A model generated the notes under the pieces. That model searched no databases and had not been told where the DNA came from. It saw only the letters and a list, made by a program, of their open reading frames with translations. Below are positions 44,476 through 52,000 of a stretch of DNA of 64,000 nucleotides, in pieces. The stretch is taken from contig NZ_NSJF01000002.1 in NCBI RefSeq assembly GCF_002285285.1, positions 620,001 to 684,000 on the forward strand. Direction: 5' to 3'. Source of the stretch: Vandammella animalimorsus. Lineage in GTDB: Bacteria; Pseudomonadota; Gammaproteobacteria; Burkholderiales; Burkholderiaceae_C. Position 1 is the stretch's first letter. Each line of letters opens with the position of its first letter. The position numbers and the translations under genes are program-made.

Positions 44476-44901
44476 ATGGACAAGCAGGATGGGCAATTAC
44501 TGAATTTGTTGCGAGAGAACGCGCGCGCCTCGATCGCTGAGCTGGCGCGGCGCCTGAAGCTGCCGCGCACCACGGTACAAAGCCGCATGCAGCGTCTGCA
44601 GCGTGAGGGCGTGATTGCCGGCTATACCGTGCGTGTCAGCGACGAGAGCGAGCGCGGCCACATTCGCGCGCACATCATGGTCCAGCTGGCCCCACGGCAG
44701 ATGCCCACTGTGGCCAGGGCCTTGCATGGTCTGCCAGAAGTGCGGGCGCTGTACTCAGTCAGTGGAGCCTCGGACCTGATCGCGTTGGCCGTGGCGCCCA
44801 CGGTGCAGGCCATGGATGAGCTGACCGACCGAATTGGCATGCTCGATGGCGTGGAGCGCACCACCACGGCCATCATCCTTTCCACGAAATTCGAGCGTTG
44901 A
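44476..44901 (+). CDS. Lrp/AsnC family transcriptional regulator
   Basis: 141 residues. N-terminal helix-turn-helix (LLNLLRENARASIAELARRLKLPRTTVQSRMQRLQREGVI) and C-terminal RAM/ACT-like sensor domain (about 65-135). The classical Lrp start D-x-x-D/LL is present. It probably controls the divergent aminotransferase gene in response to an amino acid, and itself, through the palindrome between them. Confidence 0.92.
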   Translation: MDKQDGQLLNLLRENARASIAELARRLKLPRTTVQSRMQRLQREGVIAGYTVRVSDESERGHIRAHIMVQLAPRQMPTVARALHGLPEVRALYSVSGASDLIALAVAPTVQAMDELTDRIGMLDGVERTTTAIILSTKFER

Positions 44902-45023
44902 ATGCAGCTGGGCGGAGGGCATAAAAAAGCCTGACACAAAGGCCAGGCTGTGAAGCAATTGCAATGCCTGTGGGCAGAGGCAGCGCGGTAGATGCACCGC
45001 ATCTGCCAACCGAGCAAGCACTA

Positions 45024-45350
45024 TTACGGGCGCACGACAATCATGTTCTTGACGTTTTTCACGTGCTTGACGCCAGCGGCGATCTGGCCAGCTTGGTCTT
45101 TTTCGTGCTGCGACTTGGCAAAGCCCGACAGTTGCACCTCGCCGTTGAGGGTTTCAACGCTGATGGCCACTGCAGAAGTGGTGGGATCCTCAGCCAGCTT
45201 GGCCTTGACGGCTGTGGTGATGCCTGCATCGTCGATGTAGGCGCCAACGGTTTGCTGGTCGCGGGCCACGGCGCAGCCGGTGGCTGTGACGGCGGCAATG
45301 CCCAGTGCTGCAGCCAGTGCCAGGGCTTGAGTCAGTCGTGTAGCGGTCAT
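45024..45350 (-). CDS. BON-domain lipoprotein
   Basis: 108 residues. Lipoprotein signal with lipobox TATGC (about residue 26), then one BON domain: AYIDDAGITTAVKAKLAED, NGEVQLSGFAKSQ, HVKNVKNMIVV. OsmY/BON proteins bind membranes and rise under osmotic or envelope stress. A good GAGGAG ribosome site is at the start. It clusters with two more small envelope-stress-type genes on the same strand. Confidence 0.9.
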   Translation of the reverse strand: MTATRLTQALALAAALGIAAVTATGCAVARDQQTVGAYIDDAGITTAVKAKLAEDPTTSAVAISVETLNGEVQLSGFAKSQHEKDQAGQIAAGVKHVKNVKNMIVVRP

Positions 45351-45421
45351 GGGGTTCTCCTCTATTGTGTGGAAGTAAGGCGGGGATGCATGGCAAACCC
45401 CGCGTGGTTGTAATCGCAGAT

Positions 45422-45886
45422 TCAGCGGCCGCGGCGACCGGTCAGCAGCAAAGTCAGAATGGCGCCTGTGGCGGCTGCCATGAGCAGCGACTTGCCCGGC
45501 TTCTCAACCACATAGCGGTTGGTGGCTTCGCTGAGCTCTTGCACGCGTTGACGTGCGCGCTCGCTGGTATCGGCGACCAGGTTGATGCTTTGCGTGGCCA
45601 CGTCCAGTGCCTTGTGTGCCAAAGCGTCAATGGCAGGGTCGGAGCGTTGATGCAGGCTGCGCACGGAGTGCTCGGCCTTCTCCAGGCCAGAGTCGATGGC
45701 CTTGCGAGCTTGATTGAGACCGCGCTCAACGCCATCCAGGGCCTTGTCGGTCAGATCCTGCGCGGTGTCTGCAGCCTTATCAACGCCTTTTTCAATGGCC
45801 TGCACGCTTTGTGAAGCTGCTTTGCGCACCGTTGCCTCTGCCTCGACGGCCGCATTTTGCACGGGAGTTTTTCCTTGTGTGTTCAT
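45422..45886 (-). CDS. DUF883/ElaB-like membrane-anchored protein
   Basis: 154 residues. Long charged helices (about 10-125, with many Asp, Glu, Lys and Ala) are followed by a C-terminal segment VEKPGKSLLMAAATGAILTLLLTGRRGR, the DUF883-type anchor with a short basic end. ElaB-type relatives associate with the inner membrane and ribosomes in stationary phase. The start at 45886 has AAAGGA upstream; the frame back to 45997 is not supported. Confidence 0.8.
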   Translation of the reverse strand: MNTQGKTPVQNAAVEAEATVRKAASQSVQAIEKGVDKAADTAQDLTDKALDGVERGLNQARKAIDSGLEKAEHSVRSLHQRSDPAIDALAHKALDVATQSINLVADTSERARQRVQELSEATNRYVVEKPGKSLLMAAATGAILTLLLTGRRGR

Positions 45887-46023
45887 TGAAAATCCTTTTC
45901 TGATTGTGATAATTTTGCGCAAAGCTGCGTGTGTTTGGAGATGTGCAAAGGGTCGCTTTTCGAAAATGCGATTCAATCGTAATCCGGTCGATTGCACATA
46001 TCCGCTCTATAGGATGTGTTGAT

Positions 46024-46185
46024 TTATTTTCGGATGGCATTCAGAACGAATGTCACAATAGCGAAAATAATGAATACGAAAAACAGAATCTTCGCGATCT
46101 CTGAAGCGCCTGTAGCAATGCTGGTGAAGCCAAAGAGTGCGGCAACGAGTGCGATGACGAAGAAGATCACTGCATAGCGAAGCAT
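46024..46185 (-). CDS. Small membrane protein, DUF1328/YtjA family
   Basis: 53 residues. It begins [20 protein letters not shown] and ends [13 protein letters not shown], with two hydrophobic helices and the [13 protein letters not shown] centre that mark DUF1328. Function unknown; often found near other stress genes. A purine-rich AAGAAAGGG lies upstream of the ATG at 46185. It completes a run of three small genes with the DUF883-like and BON genes on the minus strand. Confidence 0.85.
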   Translation of the reverse strand: MLRYAVIFFVIALVAALFGFTSIATGASEIAKILFFVFIIFAIVTFVLNAIRK

Positions 46186-46479
46186 AGGAAGCCCTTTCTT
46201 TTTCTGTCAAAAACGAAAACACATTGTATGGAAAATAGAAAATCTGAGGTAAAAATATGTTTTTTAGAAATGGTGTAAATGGATGGTCGTTGAATTCAGC
46301 CACGATACGGCACAGCAAATTTTGCGGCATGCCCCATGGTGTGGCATCTGGTATGTGACTGAAATGTAAAAGTACGAGGCCTGTCATTGAAGCGCCTGGC
46401 ATGCGCCCAAAATTGGGGGCATGGTTTGTCAAAGGTGTTTGGCGATCAGCTGCGAGGATTGAGTGAGCAGGAGGTGAAT

Positions 46480-46800
46480 GTGAATGGGTTGATGACAACA
46501 ATTGCTAGCACTTTTTTACTTTTATTGGGCCTGATGTTGGGTGCTGCGCTGTTTTTCGTCCTCATGTTTGTGATGGCTGGCGCTTGGCTGGTCTTTAAGG
46601 TGCGTCAGCTTTGGGCCCGGTGGCTGGGGCGCGAGCCGAAAACCGTCTGGCAAGGGGCTCGCTTTGACCCGAGACATGGCTTTCGGCGTGCTTATGCTGC
46701 AGCCCAGCGCCCGGGGTTGCGCCGTCGGTCGGGGGGGATGCCAGGCCGCACACAGGCCGCGGATGTGACGGATGTCACGCCTCGCCCGCCTGCACAGTGA
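46480..46800 (+). CDS. Hypothetical small membrane protein
   Basis: 106 residues from a GTG at 46480, chosen because an AGGAGG ribosome site (46469-46474) is spaced 5 bases before it. One or two hydrophobic segments (STFLLLLGLMLGAALFFVLMFVMAGAWLVF) are followed by a basic cytoplasmic tail (KVRQLWARWLGREPKTVW). I do not recognise a family. The 294 bases before it are AT-rich and otherwise empty. A diverged family 2 repeat follows its stop. Confidence 0.6.
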   Translation: MNGLMTTIASTFLLLLGLMLGAALFFVLMFVMAGAWLVFKVRQLWARWLGREPKTVWQGARFDPRHGFRRAYAAAQRPGLRRRSGGMPGRTQAADVTDVTPRPPAQ

Positions 46801-46926
46801 GCGCTTGTTCCAGGCTTCGGCGCGAGTGGGTAAAAGCGTTCTGCAACTGCAGTGGGCTGCAGCGCCGCAGACCGCTCAAACCTGCGCATTGTGCGCTCAG
46901 TGCGGATGCTTTTGAGCCGGCTCTGA
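46801..46926 (+). repeat. Dispersed palindromic repeat, family 2, copy B (diverged)
   Basis: About 126 bases directly after a stop codon. It shares the left end (gcttgttccaggcttcggcgcgagtgg against gcctgttcaaaatctcggcgcgagtgg, shown in shortened form: cggcgcgagtgg) and the right end (ttttgagccggctctgag against ttttgaacaggctctgag) with copy A. The middle is diverged and shorter. Confidence 0.6.
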
Positions 46927-46984
46927 GGTTGAAGGCGTTGTCCCATTGCGGCCAGCGCGCCTGATCGAACGAACGCGTTTTTGC

Positions 46985-47488
46985 ATGTGGCAATTCGAGT
47001 TGGATACGCTGCTGGGCTGGCTGGCGTTGCCTGAGTACGGCTTGTCCACGGTGTTCGCTGTGGCCTTGCTGTCGGCCACGTTGCTTCCTCTGGGGTCGGA
47101 GCCGGCGGTGTTTGGCCTGGTGCAGCTCAATCCAGCGTTGTTCTGGCCGGCTGTACTGGTGGCTACGCTGGGCAACACCTTGGGCGGCATGATCAGTTGG
47201 TGGATGGGCAGCGCAGCGCAGCGCGCTGTGCAGCGTAAGCGCCGACTGGATGGGCAGCCAACGCACGCCAGAGCCTTGCGTTGGCTGCAGCGCTTCGGTC
47301 CCAAAGCCTGTTTGCTGAGTTTTTTGCCAGTGGTCGGCGATCCGTTGTGCGCGGTGGCAGGCTGGCTGCGCTTGCCGCCAACACAGTGCGCGATCTACAT
47401 GGCGCTGGGTAAGTTGCTGCGCTATGTGGTGATGACTTGGCTGCTGTTGCAGGCTTCCCAGGCTGGCCAGAGTTGGCTGGGAGGCTGA
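46985..47488 (+). CDS. YqaA-like membrane protein (VTT/DedA-related)
   Basis: 167 residues. Helical membrane protein: GLSTVFAVALLSATLLPLGSEP, LFWPAVLVATLGNTLGGMISWW and LRWLQRFGPKACLLSFLPVVGDPLCAVAG are the YqaA/SNARE-associated pattern. Related DedA-type proteins handle phospholipid carriers; the role of YqaA is not known. The ATG at 46985 is chosen over a TTG at 46946. A family 2 repeat follows its stop. Confidence 0.82.
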   Translation: MWQFELDTLLGWLALPEYGLSTVFAVALLSATLLPLGSEPAVFGLVQLNPALFWPAVLVATLGNTLGGMISWWMGSAAQRAVQRKRRLDGQPTHARALRWLQRFGPKACLLSFLPVVGDPLCAVAGWLRLPPTQCAIYMALGKLLRYVVMTWLLLQASQAGQSWLGG

Positions 47489-47671
47489 TGACCCGAGCAA
47501 AAATCTCTGCAGGGCCAAGCAAGCGCTTGAGGGATGGGTAATGAAGAGGTGTTTCAAAGCCTTGCCACAGCGGCTGTGCCATGGCCGTGTTTTGCGCCTT
47601 GCCACCCAGCTCAAGCCGGCTTTTTTCGACTCCGGACTGTGGACCCAAGGTTTTGAACAGGCTCTAGAGGG
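47489..47671 (-). repeat. Dispersed palindromic repeat, family 2, copy C
   Basis: About 183 bases directly after the YqaA-like stop. It matches copy A in inverted orientation: caaaaatct at the left, the block tgttttgcgccttgc, and the exact end ttttgaacaggctct at 47653-47668 or so. Internal pairing is retained (cagcggctgtgccatggccg). Confidence 0.68.
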
Positions 47672-47724
47672 CGCCTCATCGTCTACTCCCTTGAAGCGGA
47701 CAGGCCTCGCCTGATTGGGTAATG

Positions 47725-47760
47725 AAAAACCGCAGACCCGGTCAGGGACTGCGGTTTTTT
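47725..47760. terminator. Bidirectional terminator next to sodB
   Basis: aaaaaccgcag (47725-47735) pairs perfectly with ctgcggttttt (47749-47759) around a 13-base loop, with T runs on both strands. It lies 25 bases past the sodB stop and can also stop transcripts from the left. Confidence 0.92.
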
Positions 47761-47785
47761 GTTTGGTGCTACTGATCCCTGGGGC

Positions 47786-48421
47786 TCAGGATGCCATGGC
47801 CTCTTCGTAGCGGCGCGCCACTTCGGCCCAGTTCACGACGTTGAAAAACGCGCCAATGTAGTCAGGGCGGCGGTTTTGGTATTTCAGGTAATAGGCGTGC
47901 TCCCACACATCCAGGCCCAGGATGGGGGTATTGCCAGAGCCAATGCCAGCCATCAACGGGCTGTCCTGGTTGGCGCTGCTTTCCACCAGCAGCTTGCCGC
48001 TCTTGTCGCTGGACAGCCAGGCCCAGCCACTGCCAAAGCGTGTCTGTGCGGCTTTGGTAAAGGCTTCTTTGAAGGCCTCGAAGCCACCCAGATCGCGCTC
48101 GATGGCCTGCGCCAGCGCGCCGCTGGGTTGACCGCCGCCGCCTTGTCCGGCCGGCGCCATCACCGTCCAGAACAGGCTGTGATTGGCATGGCCCCCGCCA
48201 TTGTTGCGCACGGCAGTGCGAATGCCTTCGGGCAGCTTGTCCAGTTGCTGGATCAGCGCTTCGGCTGCCTGGCCATCAAACTCCGTGCCCTTGACGGCAG
48301 TGGCCAGATTGTTGATGTAGGCCTGATGGTGCTTGGTGTGGTGGATTTCCATGGTTTGCGCATCGATGTGCGGCTCCAGGGCATCGTAGGCGTAGGGCAG
48401 GGCAGGCAGTGTGTAGCTCAT
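47786..48421 (-). CDS. sodB: Superoxide dismutase, Fe/Mn type
   Basis: 211 residues. Metal ligands are in [12 protein letters not shown] (His), [10 protein letters not shown] (His), and [19 protein letters not shown] (Asp and His). [20 protein letters not shown] is the usual start. The GGGG(H/N) centre fits the Fe-type of proteobacteria, though metal choice is not certain from sequence. The ATG at 48421 has AAGAGGA upstream. It removes cytoplasmic superoxide. Confidence 0.95.
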   Translation of the reverse strand: MSYTLPALPYAYDALEPHIDAQTMEIHHTKHHQAYINNLATAVKGTEFDGQAAEALIQQLDKLPEGIRTAVRNNGGGHANHSLFWTVMAPAGQGGGGQPSGALAQAIERDLGGFEAFKEAFTKAAQTRFGSGWAWLSSDKSGKLLVESSANQDSPLMAGIGSGNTPILGLDVWEHAYYLKYQNRRPDYIGAFFNVVNWAEVARRYEEAMAS

Positions 48422-49012
48422 GTGTCGTCCTCTTGTGGGTAGATGTGAATGGCGAAGAAGCCGGGGCCGCGATGGCAGCCCCGCTTCTGCACCGCAGCCA
48501 GACGGGTGTGGCTGCTCAGAGCCGCATGATTCTAGCGGGACAGGAAAGAGCGGGCGCTGATGGGGCTGTTGTTGCAGCGCGAAGGCTGCGTGCTCAGGAA
48601 GCGCCTGCACGAATCCTGCGGCACAAGACGCGCGTGGCGATTCGTGCAAACCTTGCGAGGTTCAGATGGCTGCAAGCCTTGCATGAATTGACAAGGCAAT
48701 GGGCGCTGCCTGAGCGCAGATTTTTGATTGCGCTGGAAGAACTTCCCTCACAAAACATGCAAAAGGCTTGAAAAAGTTCCTTGATTGCAGGTTTGTCTTT
48801 GCAACCAATCGTACTTCCAGTAGCATGGGTCGCTCGTGTATGAGAGAGCCGGGCCTTGCTACCCGGCTCAGGAATGGGGCTGAATAAGCTGTGTGAGAGA
48901 AATTATTTCTACTGCATCTGCTTGCAACCGACCTGCAGTCGCAGGCAGCCATGCGCAAGGCATGGCAGGTGGTGGCCCCATTCATTTTTCACAGTCGAAA
49001 GGACTTTCTTTG
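48422..49012. other. 591-base intergenic region between sodB and the large secreted protein gene
   Basis: It must hold the divergent promoters of both genes. One perfect 9-bp inverted repeat is visible (gcacgaatc at 48607-48615 and gattcgtgc at 48639-48647). The right half (48680-48990) is less GC-rich than the flanking genes. A short plus-strand frame (48409-48771) has no recognisable family and starts inside sodB, so I do not call it. Confidence 0.5.
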
Positions 49013-52000
49013 ATGACGAAGATCAACTCACCCAGGCCGGGCAGGCTGTGGCAGTTGAGTGCGACGGCTGCCGCCTTGTGGCTGGCCGTGGCGCTGCCGC
49101 AGGCGCATGCGCAAGTGACGGATGTGATTTATGCCAATGCCTACGATGGCGCTCTGGCGCCGTTTGATATCCAAACCGGCCCGGGCTATGACAACGAGCG
49201 AAACAACAACATCGTGCGCACCAACGATGCTTTTGCTTACAGCGTGAGCTTGCGCAGTCAGTATCCGGCAACGGGCGCGAAGAACATCACCGTCAAGGCC
49301 CAATTTCCCGCCAATACATTGGCGGATTGGCAAAGCCCCTCCGCCCAACTGTGCGATGGCGGTATCACCATCAGTAACGATCATGCGGCCGGGCCGCAGT
49401 TGAGCTGCACGATCACGACGTTGGCCGCTTCCGGTACGCGCAATTTGACTTTTATTGCACATGCCAGCGGCAAGGCGCCCAATGGTCACCGCATTGCCAA
49501 ACCCACTTTCAGCATCGATGTGGGAGGCAATCAAGGCTCGACCGCCATTGCCACCAATGATGGCGATCTGCAAGACATCACCGTGAGCGCCTATCCGTTC
49601 TACGATGTGGTGGTACAGCCCAGCTTTCAGGGTAGTCCCAAGCCCTATGGTTTCTATGCGGGCAATGGCCCGAACGGCGAGGATGGCTTCTATCATCGCC
49701 CCTTGGTGGGTCTGCGCGCCATGCACCCCAACGCTGGGCGTGGCCGCATCGGCGTGGAGATGCTCAATGGTCAGCCAATTGAGCTCAATATTCAGTTGAA
49801 TGAGCGCGGTCTGAAAAATGCCCAGCTGGTAACTTGGGATACACATTCCCGCGGTGCTCGGGGCAGCTTCCTGGTCAAAAACAATAATTCGAAGAGCAAA
49901 GGCTGTGGCAGTCCGGCAAATGGCAGCCTATCTGCCTATTTGGGCGGCGGCGTCAATATGCACGGCCTGGTCAGTGATGCCGGTGCTGCAAGAGATGTCC
50001 GGAGTGTCGTGCCCAATGGTGGCGTCTGCTCGGTGGCCCAGTCTGCCCCGGGGGGCGCGATCACTTTGACTTTGACCGGTGTGGATACCAGCCTGCAGCG
50101 CCGCCCAAGTCATGGGAGCGGTAGTGCAGGCAATGCCATTCCCCAGGATGAATGGTGGGTGGCCAACAAGGCCTTGGTGCTGTGGACGCCCATGGCCGAT
50201 TACCCGCCACACAATCCGCCAAATGCCGTTGTCAAATACCCCCACGAGATCAGCGTGGCTGGCATCAAGGCCACGTCCATCAGCGGTGCTCAGATAGCGA
50301 TCAACAGCGCCGCTGAACTGGGGCAGAACAACAAGACCAGTTATGAGCTGTGGCGCGAGAATAAGGGCAACTACAGCAAGCGTTACGCCCCCGATGGCAA
50401 AAGACCGATTCCTGAAAAGACCCTCCAGGATCCTGCAGTCATCGGCGACATCAATGTCAATCACATGGCGGTGGGGCAGAGCGTGTCTGCGCGCCTGATT
50501 TACAGCAACACTGGCACCGCCACGCACACAAACGCATACATCTGCGAGACCATCGACCGCACGGCATTCCGCCTGGGGGATCGACATGAAGTGCGCGGCA
50601 TGCACACTGGCGACCGGCTTCAGTATGGTCGCCGACCGGCTGGCAAGTACTTTGCCTCAACCAGCGTCAATGACAAAAACGATGAGTATCAATATGGCAC
50701 CACGCATGTTTCCGACTATCGTGACGCCGGCTGTGCTGACCCCAAAATTGAATGGGGCGACCTCAAGACCATCGGCCGCGACAATGTGGTGTATATCCGC
50801 ATAGGGCTTGGCGATTTGAAAGGAGGCGAGTCCCGCTCGGTCTTTATCGATGACTTGATTCTCGAAGATACCTGGCAAGCGAGTATCGACGTGAAGACCG
50901 GTGGCGCGGCAGGAGTGCCTGCGCAGCGCAATCGAGGCGAGTCGATTGCGCCTGCTACGCGCGCCGAAGGGCAACTGATTCTCAACCGTGCTGAAGTGGG
51001 GTCGGATTTTTATTCTCCGGCTGTGCTGATGTATGACTATTTGCGGGTCGTGCCCAGCCGCACCGTATCGCGGATCAGCAAGCAAATTACCAGTCCGGCA
51101 GCCCCTCCAGGTGGCGACGCCCCTGTTGTGGCGCGTGGCGGCACGGTGAAGTATGGGCTCAAAGCCCGCTATTCCACCCATACGCCCTTGCTCAAGGATC
51201 CGCAGGGCAAGTACGTTGTGACTGTGGTGGACTACCTGCCGCCGCATATGGATTATGTGGATGGCAGCGAAAAAGTTGCCTCCATCAATGGCGGCAATGT
51301 CAATAGTTATTCCTTCCGCAAATCTAAAGAACTGAACGGCGCCACCAAGCTGGAATGGGTGTTCGACCAGGTGGTGCCGGTGGTGGGCGATGACAATGAT
51401 GCAGCCGAGTTTGCCCAAATTGCCTTTGACGCCAAGGTGGCAGACAATGCGCCAGCTTCGACGTCGGCCTTGATGAGCAATACTGCGATTACCAGCAATT
51501 TCGATACTGAGGGCGCCTGCAAGCTGGACAAAGTCGAAGAAGGCTTTTATTTGATGGTGCCTGGTGATGTAAAGACTTCGTGTGAGAAGTCTGCAACCGC
51601 TACGGTGCTGCTGGGTGCCAATAACGGCGCCTACGATATCCTCAAGCAGGCGGTGATGCCCGACGGCACGGTGGTTCAGGGTGACAAAGCGAAAGCAGAG
51701 ATTCGACCGGGCGATGAGTTTGGCTATCAGCTGACCTATGAGGCCAAGGACTTCGCGAATTCCGGCGTCAATATCCCGCACTGGATTGATGTGTTGCCGT
51801 GGGTGGGTGATAGCCGCGGCTCGGCTTTTGCCGACGGCGCATATCGCCTTAAGAGTGTCAGCGCAGTGGATGGCGACCCGGCTGCCAAGGTGTATTACAC
51901 CAATCGTGCGCCGGCTTCAATCCAGATCGATCCCCGTCATGCCGACAATACCGATGACACAGGCGCGGTCAATACCGTTAATTGGTGCGAATTGTCGAGC

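Noticed and set aside
48409-48771. A 120-codon plus-strand frame between sodB and the large secreted protein
   Set aside because: It starts inside sodB on the other strand, has no family match that I can see and no ribosome site.
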